A stretch of 64,000 bases of DNA from Malachius bipustulatus (Eukaryota; Arthropoda; Insecta; Coleoptera; Melyridae). The DNA is taken from the NCBI GenBank assembly GCA_910589415.1, contig OU342636.1, forward strand, positions 3,640,437 to 3,704,436, given 5' to 3'. The position numbers were made by a program, and so were the translations under genes. The notes beneath the pieces are model-generated. The model was not told the DNA's origin. It saw only the letters and a list, made by a program, of their open reading frames with translations, and did no database searches. This document shows, piece after piece, positions 12,634-23,489 of this stretch. Positions within the stretch are counted from its first letter, which is position 1. Every line of letters starts with the position of its first letter.

Positions 12634-12905
12634 TATAGGTATGAAATGGATATTGTAAACAATAACGATGATAAAATTACTGACCACGCGATCTTAGACA
12701 TAAACATAGGTATTGAGAATAAAAATAAAAACATGATAGTGCAAAATAAGCAAAAAGAAATAATTAGCTAGTATAGGGAAGAAATGTATACGAAAGTAGG
12801 TTTGATTTAATGTAGATTTATATAAGTATTTTATTATGTATTATAGTTATAAAGAATGTAATATTCTTCAAAAATAAACATTATTATTATGTTATTATAT
12901 GTATA

Positions 12906-13580
12906 CAGGGTGTCCCGTATCGTTATGTTCAAATTTTTTGAGCATATAGTAGGCTTAATTTTGAGCCCAAAAAAACCAAAAGTGGCAGGTCTATCTTTAC
13001 TCGTTACAGGCCTAAGAAAATTATGACTAGTAAATAACAAAGATTCAACTTTGAAAACCACACAACCACATGTGTTGTGGTTTAGGCTAATAATTTATTG
13101 TTATGGTGGCGACATGAGTAAATGTCACCAAAATAAACATTAGAAGAGGTTCTCCTGTTCATACAAAATGGCATTAGGATTCAAATAAATGGGACACCAG
13201 CATATTTCGGAATTGGCGTTTGTAACTAAATTCCAAAAAACAATTATTATTGGATCGTATTCAGCATGCTGGTCAAGAGATCAGTCGCGAAAAAAGACGA
13301 GAAATTAGAACTGTTAACTTCTGCAATAGGCCTCCGAGCACAAGTTTGTATTCAGCAAGGAATAGGACATTTTTAACACATGATAAACTAAAGATGTGGT
13401 CAATAAAATGAGCTTTATGTAGTTTTCAAAGTTGAATCTGGTATTTACTAGACATTATTTTCTTAGGCCTCTAACTTCGTAACGAATGCAGATAGACCTG
13501 CGACTTTTCGGTTTTTTAGGCTTAGGAATAAGCCTACTATATGCTCACAAGATTTGAACATAACGATACGGGACACTCTG
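12906..13580. mobile_element. Foldback element FB4, TA target site
   Basis: CAGGGTGTCCCGTATCGTTA at the left and TAACGATACGGGACACTCTG at the right, both beside TA. The arms share AATAAGCCTACTATATGCTC-type sequence and differ from the other foldbacks inside. The element is inserted in the 3' tail of the gag-only retroelement copy 1. No coding capacity. Confidence 0.87.
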
Positions 13581-13787
13581 TACATATTATATAACTTCCA
13601 TTTTTTTTATCTTGCAGTTTTTTTTAATAACTCCATGAATAAAGGGGTGGGGGGACGTCAAAACTTTTTTTTTCAAATGTCGATTATTCCGGTTAACCTT
13701 AATGGAATTTAACAAGATTAGTCTCGTTACAAACAGTTTTCCTTCCTCTGTCGATTTAACTTTAGGAATTTTTTTTTTTTTTTTATT

Positions 13788-14279
13788 ACTATCCTATGGT
13801 ATAGAAACATTTGTACTTTCTTTGTTTTTTTTATTTGGCGACACGTGGAGAAATCTCAGAATTTTTCAAATTTTTTATCACCCTGTATAAACATTTCATC
13901 TATACCATAGGATAGTACATAAAAAGTTAAAATAGGGACATGTAAGCCGTTTTTCTCTATCTTGAACCGTTTTCGTTGTACAGGGCAACTTGAAAAATGA
14001 CGATTTTCACTTGTTTATAACTCAAAAACTTCTGAATTTAAACACCAACTGTAAAAGCCAATCTTATTTTCTCTTCTCAGACAATCTAAAAATGCAATAA
14101 CATAGGAGCTTTCCAATTAAAAAAACATAACTTTGATATGTTACTGTCATATGGGACACTCTGTATACTCCAAAATAATTTTAAATAATGGCCATTGTGA
14201 TCCTGTATTTGAATTTTCAAAAAGTTTTTTGAAAAAGTTTGGCCTACAGAGACCGCTTCGAATAAGCTGGGACACCCTG
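13788..14279. mobile_element. Half of an FB3-family foldback
   Basis: The sequence from the centre of FB3 to its right end (…AATAAGCTGGGACACCCTG then TA) is present, but the left arm and left terminus are missing. It lies between the two arms of FB6. The truncation falls at the hairpin centre, as expected if a long palindrome is processed or replicated incompletely. Confidence 0.75.
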
Positions 14280-14894
14280 TATATCATTCAATTTTTTTTT
14301 TAAATCACGATATTTGCTTACATGTCAGGTAACGCCCTCTAGCGGTTGCGGTGTTAATAAAATGAAAAATTCGTCAAGTTCAATCAACAGAAGAAAAAAA
14401 ACTGTTTGTAACGAGACTAATCTTGTTAAATTTTGTTTAGGTTAATCGAAATAATCGACATTTGAAAAAACAAAGTTTTGATCTTCCCCACCACTTTAAA
14501 TCATGGAGTTATTAAAAAAACTGCAAGATAAAAAAAACACGTTATTTAAGCATTTTACACTCATATTTTGAATTTCACCTAATTTGGAAAAATAATGAGA
14601 AGATTCCAATTTTTTTACTTGGTCATGGCTAATATGCCCCCTAGCGGTAATTTTAGAAGCTCAAAAATATTTTCCAGCGATTTTTCGGCGTCATTCTCCC
14701 AAAGTTTTTTATCATAAAGCTGTGCAACAAGCCTTATAAGTTCATGAATATGGCCGGCGTTCATTTTTACTTGCTCACCCAGTACAACTGTTTTATAAAA
14801 ATGGGTGAATACACAGAAAAATCCACAACTAATGAGAACTAAATGGAATCAATAACAGAGTTAACAGATCGTAGCTTAATCAAAGAATTTGAAG

Positions 14895-15718
14895 AGACGT
14901 GTGTCACAGGCATGCCCCCCCCTTCTTTTTTAGATAATTTTTTGAAATTTGGTATGTTGCATATTCTCGATGGAGCGCACTTTTTAGCAGAAAATTGAAT
15001 TTTTTCCCACATCCGGTTTTTCCGGAAATGTTACCAACTTTTTATTTTTAAAAGGGACACCCTATATATTATTATATTTTTGGTTCTATACATTTGTACG
15101 AATCCAACAATACCACATGAGTTACCATTTTAAATGTCAAATTGGTTTTTATTTAGTTTTTTATTTCTCAATTATAGTGTGCCATGACTATTTCGTTTTA
15201 CTCCAATTGGATCATCTAATGCTAGAAAAATCGAATTTTTGTTCAAAGTACTAAATTAAGTGATTTATGGATAAATTATGCGCACCGGAATGAGCTGGAT
15301 TCATTTTTTTCAAATGGTACCATATTGGTACCGAGGTAACATGTACTAGTACTCTTAATAAGGGACATTTTGGTGTACCCATTTTGCATCTGTGACGAAC
15401 ACAACTGAAGTCATGGCACACTATAATTGAGAAATAAAAAATTAAATAAAAACAAATGTGACATTTAAAATGGTACTTAGGTGGTATTGTTGGATTCGTA
15501 CAAATGTATAGAATCCAAAAATATAATAATATATAGGGTGTCCCTTTTAAAAATAAAAAGTTGGTAACATTTCCGGAAAAACCGGGTGTGTGAAAAAATT
15601 CGATTTTCTGCTAAAAAGTGCGCTCTATCGAGAATATGTGACGTACCAAATTTCAAAAAATTATCACAAAAAAAAAAGAAAAAAAAAGGGGGGTGTACCA
15701 TGCCTGTTACACACACTG
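14895..15718. mobile_element. Foldback element FB7 (composite)
   Basis: The left GTGTGTCACAGGCATG and right CATGCCTGTTACACACACTG ends are inverted. The arms meet around 15300. Each arm includes an inner boundary AAAGGGACACCCTATATA, so the structure looks like two inverted copies of a ~170-bp unit around a ~470-bp middle. Left terminus is diverged; no coding capacity. Confidence 0.7.
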
Positions 15719-16787
15719 TATAGCCCAGTCACTATAGGCTATTCCAACTCTATTCGGACCGCGGTTGGCCATGGAAAATCAGCTGATTTCTCCTTGAACC
15801 AAATCTTGAAGTTTTTTTCAGTGAACAATGTCAATTAATTCTGACAGTGAATATCAGCTAGGTAGGCATCTTTTAACTCGCATTTGATTAAATTTATCTA
15901 TGAATGTGGTCAACTTTTCTCAACAATTATTATTAAAATTGTTTATAAAATGGCAAAAATAATAATTTTTTATGAATATGCCAAAAATACTCTCAAAAGA
16001 AACTAAAAACTAGCATTAGAAAATGCTTTCATTGCTTAAAAAACTATAATGGGGGCAAGTCTTCACCAGCTACAATTTCTCAGCTACAAGAGATATTTGG
16101 AGTAAGTTTCCATGAAATAATTATTTGCAAAAACTTTGCATGGCTATAATAATTATTGTATTCCAATTCAAAATAATAATTATGGCGAGAATAAAAAATC
16201 ATTTCAATAATAAAAAAATTACTTTATGCAAGTAATGCTTGCATAAAGGTGTTCACAGACCAATGTGGGACTGCGGGAGCAGAGCGAACAAAAACCAATA
16301 TGGATACAACTTTAACTGCAGTAGGGTATGTAACATTTTCACCTTGCAACCCTATGCAACATTACTCCTATATAGCCAGCTTGAGAGAGAGAGGCTTGTC
16401 TCCGACAGTAGAGTGCATACGATCGTTTCTCTGTTGCACAGTCTTGGATATTTACCTATGTAATCGTGGTTTGCTGCCGCGACCTAAGAGGGCGACACCG
16501 GATGTCTCGGGAGTAAATAATTGATTACAGCTGACTGGGGCCTCGCGCTGGTTCCATATTGTGCAAGTCATGTGAACGTGAACGTGTGTACTATGATTTC
16601 ACCTATAGTTCGATATGTCAATGATACAGATACGTAAATAATAATTAATCCAAATATTTTGAAGTAAAGTGAAGCAAAGTAAGTAAAATGGGTTTTTAAT
16701 GCTATTATGCAAATGCCCCCCGACAAAGTGAAAAAAATCTCATTGCACAGGCAAGCACATGAAAGCACTGGTCTTTTTCATCATATA
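15719..16787. other. Unassigned intronic sequence, possible 5' part of the THAP locus
   Basis: Between two foldbacks. Around 16240-16560 base composition is less AT-biased than its surroundings and two overlapping short ORFs occur, but neither matches a family I know. It could hold the promoter or first exon of the THAP-domain gene further right; the CXXC part of that domain must lie upstream of 18092, but I could not place it. Confidence 0.3.
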
Positions 16788-17988
16788 CAAGGTGTTTCTA
16801 AATGGAGTACCATAAATTGAAGGACTTGTAGATAAAGTTAAAAAAATACGAAAATGTAGGAAATTTTTTTTTCGAAAAGGCTTTATTGATGAGATACAGG
16901 GTTTTAAAGAGTCGACCGACAGACCACTCTTTTGTTAATATTTGTTGAAACAATAACCCAACTGAGACAATTTTTTGTGTGTAACAACAAGTTATAAAGA
17001 GCAATAATCAGACAAATTTTCGGTTTATTTCAATAAGCCAGTGGCATAGAAACAGGGGTCGTTTGACACTTTTCACTCTTTAAAAAAGTAAGGGCTAGGT
17101 TTTTTGATGTCTTATTACTTTTTTCTGAATCAACGGTCTTTTTACAATAAAAAAACCATACTTGTTTAATTTGCCCAGAGGCGTCCGTTTTTGAGATATT
17201 TGCAATTTTGTGTCAGGACGTCAGTCGCTTTATTTAAAATACACTTAAAAATTTCATTTATTAAAATTGTGAAGGTAGCTTTGAAATTTAAATAAACTAA
17301 TTTTTGGACTTACTTGTCAGTTTGACATTTCATATCCGAAGTGAAAATTAAATAATATTTATTGTCAAGAAAACTATTCAACACATAACAAAACATAAGT
17401 AATTGAACAAAACATACCTAACATAAAATTACCTAATGATTATCTAATATTGCTCGAAGTGTCCTCCGTTTGCACGTACACATGCATTTAAACGCTGCTC
17501 CAACGAAAACATTATTTTTGGTTGATTTGATAATCGTTCAAATGCATTTTTTTTTTTTTTTACACAAAATTGCAAATATCTCAAAAACGGACGTCTCTGG
17601 GCAAATTAAACAAGTATGGCTTTTTTATTGTAAAAAGACCGTTGATTCAGAAAAAAGTAATAAGACATCAAAAAACCTAGCCCTTACTTTTTTAAAGAGT
17701 GAAAAGTGTCAAACGACCCCTGTTTCTACGCCACTGGCTTATTGAAATAAACCGAAAATTTGTCTGATTATTGCTCTTTATAACTTGTTGTTACACACAA
17801 AAAATTGTCTCAGTTGGGTTATTGTTTCAAAAAATATTAACAAAAGAGTGGTCTGTCGGTCGACTCTTTAACACCCTGTATCTCATCAATAAAGCCTTTT
17901 CGAAAAAAAAAATTTCCTACATTTTCGTATTTTTTTAACTTTATCTACAAGTCCTCCAATTTATGGTACTCCATTTAGAAACACCTTG
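16788..17988. mobile_element. Foldback element FB8, TA target site
   Basis: CAAGGTGTTTCTAAATGGAG at the left and CTCCATTTAGAAACACCTTG at the right are inverted copies, with TA on both sides (16786-16787 and 17989-17990). Long arms (about 500 bp) share blocks such as GTCGACTCTTT and GGGCTAGGTTTTTTGATGTC. No transposase. It lies about 100 bp upstream of the THAP exon. Confidence 0.88.
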
Positions 17989-18091
17989 TATTTTGTATTT
18001 AAATCATTTTTAAATAATCGTCTGAATTGTCCACTAAACAATTTCGCGAAGGTTCGCTTTATGGTAATATTATAAGGAAAACTGTTTTTAG

Positions 18092-18324
18092 GTTTCCAGA
18101 TCCTGAGAAATACCCCCACACCTACGATCAATGGCTTGCTGCGTGTGTGTGGCCTAAAGGATAAACATGATGGGGTCATAGGAATGCGAATTTGCTCATC
18201 TCATTTAGAAGAATATAATAAGATCACATATTATGTGTTAACACATCTCAAACTGGGAGCCGTTCCATCCATGAATGTTAAAAATCTAAAAGTTGCTTTG
18301 CAGCAACAGCAAAAAAATAGTGAT
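18092..18324 (+). pseudogene. THAP-domain exon, broken
   Basis: After an acceptor CTGTTTTTAG the sequence reads FPDPEKYPHTYDQWLAAC, then, one frame over, GLKDKHDGVIGMRICSSHLEE, then LKLGAVPSMNV. These are the second half of a THAP zinc-binding DNA-binding domain: FP near the basic start, the invariant W, the C-x2-H pair (ICSSH) and the AVP box. The frame change falls in a GTGTGTGT run at about 18144-18152, as from repeat slippage. The exon is then split by a 5.2-kb insertion after TGAT (18321-18324) and resumes at 23562. The first CXXC pair is not located. Confidence 0.7.
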
Positions 18325-18451
18325 AATAATAATAATAATAATGTTTATTTTTGAAGAATATTACATTCTTTATAACTATAATACTATAATATAATACTTA
18401 ATTAAATCTACATTAAATCAAACCTATTTTCGTATACATTTTTTCCCTATA

Positions 18452-19761
18452 CTAGCTAATTATTTCTTTTTGCTTATTTTGCAACATCATGTTTTTATTT
18501 TTATTCTCAATACCTATGTTTATGTCTAAGATCGCGTGGTCAGTAATTTTATCATCGTTATTGTTGTTTACAATATCCATTTCATACCTATATGTGTTAG
18601 GTTTATCAACAATGCAACAATCTGATAGTGTCCTACTTTCACTTGTCCATTTATTTCTACCAAATATTCACCATTTTCTTCTTTTTCTGTTCTATTTTCT
18701 TCTTGTATACATCACAATTTACATCAAAAACATCATGACTTACATCCATATTCAAATTCAATTTTCTATTCACCTCAACACAATTGATACATTTCTTATT
18801 TTTTTCGCAGTCTTTTGATAAATGTTCTCCGCTGCATCTGAAACACGCCATTCTATTTTTACATGCTTCTTTTTTATGATTGTACAATTGAAGCATCGCT
18901 TTATATATACGTGCTCGTAAACATAACAGCGATCCCAACCAATGTTAATTTTTTGCATCTCCATTATCTGCTTGAACGATGACTCATCCGCTTCTGCAAT
19001 CAAGTCCCAGTATCTCTTTTTCTTTGTTTCTAACAATTTAACTATCTTTATTTGACTCACATAGTTGTTCTGTTGTTTAATTTGACTGATTATTTCTTCG
19101 TCTTCATTTACTTGACTCAGTCCACATATTTTTATTCTTCTTTTTAACTTCTCAATCATATCTGCTTTATAATCTGTCATCTTCTTACTAACTTCTGCTT
19201 TAAGATTTACGCCACCCTGTTTTGTTTCACAATTTACTATAATAGCACCACCTTTTGTTTTCTTTATGCTTTTCACTTTGTTGGAGACAGGATCAACAGT
19301 ATGCCTCAATTCCTTTTCAATTTTTTCATGTTCCTTTTTTACTTCATTTTTATTTATCTCATTTTTAGGTTTATTAATCACAGGTGTGATTGTTTCCTTA
19401 ATTGCATCCTTATATGATATCTCTTCTCCTTTTTATCTTCCCACTTTTTTACTATCTTATCTATATTATTTGCTAATACCTTTTGTTCTGCCGCTTGTTC
19501 TTGCATTTTTGCATCCATTTCGTAAATGAATTGAACTATCATGTCCAATCCACCTTCTAAAATTCTTTGTTTGTAAATTTTATAATCATTTCTACAGGGT
19601 TGACAAATAAACCAAAGTGCAGTACTCTTCTTCAGTACTTTGCATTCATTGTCTGAAATATTCATACACACTTTGTGTACTGGTTTTCTACATAATCCAC
19701 AATTCCTGCCTTGCTCTCCACTTTCAACCTCCTTTGTACACACACTACACTTGCTACTCAT
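18452..19761 (-). pseudogene. ORF1 (gag-like) of gag-only retroelement, copy 2
   Basis: It starts ATG at 19761: SSKCSVCTKEVESGEQGRNC, GLCRKPVHKVC, WFICQPC (PHD-like C4HC3). The middle is rich in Lys/Glu with a coiled-coil look (KKEHEKIEKELRHTVDP). A mixed segment YWDLIAEADESSFKQIMEMQ is followed by CFNC, CFRCSGEHLSKDC and CINC zinc knuckles. At least two frameshifts (near 19380 and 18890) break the frame; the sense is clear because both copies agree. Total length about 430 residues, normal for LINE ORF1 proteins. The last part encodes an acidic tail ending before TAG at 18454-18452. Confidence 0.75.
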
Positions 19762-19808
19762 TTCAGCTATATTTTTATCCTTTTACATTTAAATTCTTCG
19801 GTTTGTTC

Positions 19809-20780
19809 TAGTGATGAAACGTGTACACGTGTAAACGTGTACACGTAATGACCATACTAAACGTTTAAAAAAATTACACGCCCGTGTATCTATTAATAGG
19901 AAAAAATCAATTTCCTTTGCCTGAAAGGGCTAAAATAAATCCAATATGAAAGAAATCGAATTACCTATAATAAGACTTTAGTAAATAAGTGAGGGAGGTA
20001 TTTATTTAAACTTTCGGGTTTCATCATAAAAAACCGGTTTTCATCTGAGAGTTCCTTGTAATTAGCTGCACCTGCAAATCCTGCAATGTTGTTGCTTTGT
20101 GTCCCTACTGGGCAGAGGGTAGTTAAATGATGTGAAATGATGCTTTTTATGATTGTCTGGAACTGGAAGGAGTGTTATTTTATTTTGCTGGTACTAGTGT
20201 TGGGATTGTTGGGGATTACCGACAACTGATTTCAATAAAAAATAATTAAACATTTCAATTCCTGTATTTTGTCACTTTATTCATTTGTTCCCCAAAGTCT
20301 TAAAACCGCTTACTGTTATTATTGTTTGTCTACAATATGCTTTTAATGAAAATTTAAAAACTCCATCACAACTCCCTGTGATAATGAAAGGCAATAAATT
20401 GGTGAAGGTCAAGTCACATTAGGGCTAGCAGGAAGGAGGAAGGACGGATAACTACTGCTATGCAGCGCCATGGGTGGTCCACAAGGAGAGCACCTACTTG
20501 AATTATTTTATGAACATTAATTCCAAATTGATACTTTCAACAAGTTTTTCTATCTAATCATCGTCCTTTCTTTTTATTTCGTCCGCATATTAGGACAATC
20601 TGTATCTGAAGTTCACATTCCTATTAACTGTTTACAACTGGTTAACCTACCATCATTTCCCTATCTAAGAATACTGAATGGTTATTTTCATGCAACTATT
20701 AAAGAAACGTGTACACGTTTATAAACGTTTAGTGTTGACGGTTACACGTTTAATTTATTACACGCTTTTTTTCATCACTA
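19809..20780. mobile_element. Short non-autonomous hAT element, 8-bp target duplication
   Basis: It begins TAGTGATGAAACGTGTACAC and ends TTTTTTTCATCACTA, an inverted TAGTGATGAAA. The 8-bp target GTTTGTTC precedes it at 19801-19808, and its second copy is at 23492-23499, displaced by a later insertion at the element's last TA. Subterminal sequence is full of ACGTGTACACG-type repeats, possible transposase-binding sites. No coding capacity in 972 bp. Confidence 0.85.
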
Positions 20781-23489
20781 TACTGAAGTTTCAGAATAGT
20801 AGGCACTAAGTTCTTAGAAATATTACGGACTTAAAGTAAACACATTGTTGCCAGCTTTTAATTCTTGGTGTTTTATCATTTTGTATTTTTATCATTCACA
20901 TGCAGGTAAATGGTTGTAGGATAAAAAATACTGTGTTTTATTTGTTGAGTAATTTTTCTGCTATAATAATTTCACAACATCGATATTTAATAGCAAAAGA
21001 TGTAGAATTTCAATGAGGTTCGGTCCCTTAAAATATAATATATGGCAACATTACAGCAGTGTCAACAAGTACAAAGGATAAGCAGGTCCAACTTGCAGTA
21101 AGGTAAAGTAAGATGGATATATATCGAGCATGCTGCCAGTCCGTCCAAGGCAGCTCCGTATTCAGTGGCGTATCGTTCATGCTATTTTCGTGAGGGGCTG
21201 CAATATAACATTTATCGCTCCTTTAAATCCTTAATATTTTATTTTTATGTTTATATTTGCTGAATTATTGAAGCATCACAAAAATTAAAAAACGCATGAA
21301 AATGAATGAAAAAGAATTCGCGGCAGTGGAATAACCTGAACAAAAAGAAAAGTTGTTTGTTTTGGGCTGTTATTGGATGTCGATCGGGACTTGTATATTT
21401 TTCTCTTTCTGTTTTCTGGTTGTCAGAAAAGAAAAATTAATATTACCGGGGGAAGAAGATTCTCGACTCTCGGGAACAACAAAATTTTGAATATTTCATA
21501 TTGTTCATAGACAATCTGTGAAGTAATTAAGAAATACAAGCTAGAAAAAATCAATATCTTACTAATTTGTTAATAATTAGTTATTAGTTAATTATTTGGT
21601 AAAATAATAATACAATAATGATTCCTGTTTTGGGAATGAACTGAGTTCCAGGATACAGAAAAAGTTTAACTATAAGAAATTTACGGAATTACCATCCCGG
21701 AAAAACCCATACCCGGTCGACAATAAAGTGCATAATTAGTGGGGATAGCTTGGTTGCTTTAAGGGTCGCTCATCAGATTTCCTGTCTGAATCTTATTTCT
21801 CAGTTCTCACTGTGGTGTAAACGGGAAAGAAGCAAGCTTCTTTGAGTGCCGAAGTGAAATACTGTTTAAATTTAAAGTTGTGAGCAATATGGAAGGCGAG
21901 AGCAGCCAAAGTAAACGTCGTCGTACGAATTTATCTACAGGAGAAAAAACTATTATATACAACGTGTATTGTGGACTCCGTGAAAGGAATCAAAGTATGT
22001 TGGTAAACGATGTAGTTGCTTTGTGTAGTGATTTAACCAAAGTGTCAACTAGGAGTGTACACCGAATCTTGAAAACTTTCAAAGAGTCCAAAGGCGGAAC
22101 AGAAAAGGTAGCTGAAAATATTGAAACAAGGGGGAGAAAACGCATTGACATTGATGATGACATAAAATACGCCGTTCGGAGAAAAGTTCATTCGTTCTTT
22201 TTCCGAAATGAAATTCCAACATTAAAAGCAATCGCTGCCGAAATCAATTCGGATGACGCAATGCCGAAAATATCGCGACGTGTCTTATTGCGGACATTAA
22301 GACAAATGAACATAAGGCATATGAAAAGGCAGAGAAAAAGTCTTCTTATAGAAAGAGAAGAAATAATTTTGTGGCGGAGAAATTATTTACAAAAAATTCG
22401 AGAGTATCGTCGTGAAGGGAAGAAAATATATTTCTTAGACGAAACTTGGCTGAATCAAGGTCATACTGTTTCGAAAATTTGGCAAGATTTGGAAATAACA
22501 AGCCGTCGACAAGCTTTTTTTGAAGGTTTTTCCACAGGACTAAAAGCGCCAGCGGGCAAGGGGCGGAGGCTCATAATAACTCACATAGGTAGTGATTCGG
22601 GTTTTTTGGAAAACGGATTGCTACTTTTCGAATCGAAGAAAACTAGTGACTACCATGAGGAAATGGATGCGGAAAAATTCGAAAGCTGGTTTTTAAAAAT
22701 TTTACCAAGCCTTGAGCCAAATTCGGTCGTGGTAATGGACAATGCTTCCTACCATAGTCGACGATTGGAGCCATCGCCAACAACTGCATGGCGAAAAGGT
22801 GACATCATTAACTGGCTGGCTCAAAGAAATATACCATTTGATGACAACATGTTAAAAGTGCAACTATTAAACATCGCAAGGGCACAAATACCTCATTTTA
22901 AGAGATATGCTGTCGACGAATTGGCTCGCGAGTGCAACATCATTGTACACCGCCTCCCTCCTTACCACTGTGAACTGAATCCTATAGAACTTATTTGGGC
23001 TCAAATAAAAAACCAAGTGGCGAAACAAAACGTGACCTTCAAGATGGATGAAGTGAAACGCCTGCTAGCTACTGCAATAGGAGATGTGACGGCTGAAACA
23101 TGGAGAAACTGCATCCGACATACTACAAAAGAAGAAGACAGAATGTGGGATCTAGACACAATAGTTGATGTTTCGGTTGAGCCATTAATTATCAACTTGA
23201 ACGATAACGGTGATCGGGATAGTTGTCCATCATCCGACGATTTTTCTTCTGACGATGACTAAGGTACTATTTTTTTCCTATTTTCTTTGCTATTTTTATT
23301 TTTGCTATATGCTATATTATTTACTATATGCTATATTATTTGGAAGTTTACAATTATATTTCTCAATAAATTCATTATTGTCTGAACCTATTTTGATATT
23401 TTGCGTCCGCCACTGAATGCTCCAACTGAGCGCTTATACGTCACGACCACTTCCGAGAACTTAGTGCCTACTATTCTGAAACTTCAGTA
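20781..23489 (+). mobile_element. Complete Tc1/mariner-type transposon (DD82E) with intact transposase
   Basis: A 34-bp inverted repeat beginning TACTGAAGTTTCAGAATAGT at 20781 is mirrored at 23456-23489 (AGAACTTAGTGCC…CTTCAGTA). The TA target is duplicated (20779-20780, 23490-23491); the left TA is the last two bases of the hAT at 19809-20780. Inside is one intact transposase gene on the plus strand. Length is 2709 bp. Confidence 0.92.
21889..23262 (+). CDS. Tc1/mariner-superfamily transposase, DD82E type, intact
   Basis: A single uninterrupted 457-residue ORF. I chose ATG at 21889 over an in-frame GTG three codons earlier. The N-terminal third is a basic helix-turn-helix region: it opens with KRRRTN and has STRSVHRILKTF and an RGRKR hook. 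The catalytic domain is of DDE_3 type: first Asp in YFLDETWLNQGHTV, second Asp in VVVMDNASYHSR, and the Glu in YHCELNPIELIWAQIK. By my count 82 residues lie between the second Asp and this Glu, far more than the 34-41 usual in Tc1/mariner. STGLKAPAGKGRRLIITHIG is typical of this insect family. The C-terminus is a long acidic tail ending SSDDFSSDDD. A family with this spacing (called Sailor, from memory) has been described. No frameshift or stop, so it could be active. Confidence 0.9.
   Translation: MEGESSQSKRRRTNLSTGEKTIIYNVYCGLRERNQSMLVNDVVALCSDLTKVSTRSVHRILKTFKESKGGTEKVAENIETRGRKRIDIDDDIKYAVRRKVHSFFFRNEIPTLKAIAAEINSDDAMPKISRRVLLRTLRQMNIRHMKRQRKSLLIEREEIILWRRNYLQKIREYRREGKKIYFLDETWLNQGHTVSKIWQDLEITSRRQAFFEGFSTGLKAPAGKGRRLIITHIGSDSGFLENGLLLFESKKTSDYHEEMDAEKFESWFLKILPSLEPNSVVVMDNASYHSRRLEPSPTTAWRKGDIINWLAQRNIPFDDNMLKVQLLNIARAQIPHFKRYAVDELARECNIIVHRLPPYHCELNPIELIWAQIKNQVAKQNVTFKMDEVKRLLATAIGDVTAETWRNCIRHTTKEEDRMWDLDTIVDVSVEPLIINLNDNGDRDSCPSSDDFSSDDD

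Larger units (their letters stand above)
8297..12771 (+). pseudogene. ORF1 (gag-like, PHD finger plus zinc knuckles) of gag-only retroelement, copy 1
   Basis: It starts ATG at 8297: NSKCSVCTKEVECGEQGWNC then GLCRKPVHKVC and WFICQPC, a C4HC3 PHD-type pattern. After a lysine-rich coiled-coil-like middle (10981 onward, INKNEVKKEHEKIEKELRHT), the C-terminal part has knuckles CFRCSGEHLSKDC (CX2CX4HX4C) followed by CINC. The frame is broken by frameshifts (e.g. near 8580, 11210 and 11560) and by the hAT and a foldback. The last codons read to TAG at 12769-12771. It resembles ORF1 proteins of I/Jockey-type LINEs, which bind RNA and chaperone nucleic acid. It is not a host gene: an independent copy exists and the 3' tail is that of a retroelement. 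Confidence 0.7.
8187..13588 (+). mobile_element. Gag-only non-LTR retroelement, copy 1 (with nested insertions)
   Basis: The composite interval holds a retroelement at 8187-8679, 10981-11756 and 12636-12905, matching copy 2 on the opposite strand at 18325-23561. The 5' end is AGTAGTGTG then TAGCAGCGGCACGATGCACA. The 3' end is about 130 bp of untranslated sequence and an ATT-rich tail. Flanks TATATAACTCAC (before) and TATATAACTTCC (after) look like a 12-bp target duplication with two changes. It encodes only an ORF1 with PHD-like and zinc-knuckle motifs; no reverse transcriptase or endonuclease lies between ORF1 and the tail. Insertions inside it are a hAT (8680-10972) and two foldbacks (11757-12633, 12906-13580). 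Confidence 0.75.
7954..14782. mobile_element. Foldback element FB6, opened by later insertions
   Basis: The left end CCGGGTGGGCAACTAAAAAT at 7954 (after TA) and right end TTTTTACTTGCTCACCCAG at 14782 (before TA) are inverted copies. The match continues inward: the left arm 7954-8186, then 13601-13770, aligns with the inverted right arm 14395-14782 (shared blocks such as TCTCATTATTTTTCCAAA, AATAACTCCATGA and GTTTGTAACGAGACTAATC). The left arm is split by the gag-only retroelement at 8187-13588. A truncated foldback (13788-14279) sits near the loop. Confidence 0.75.
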
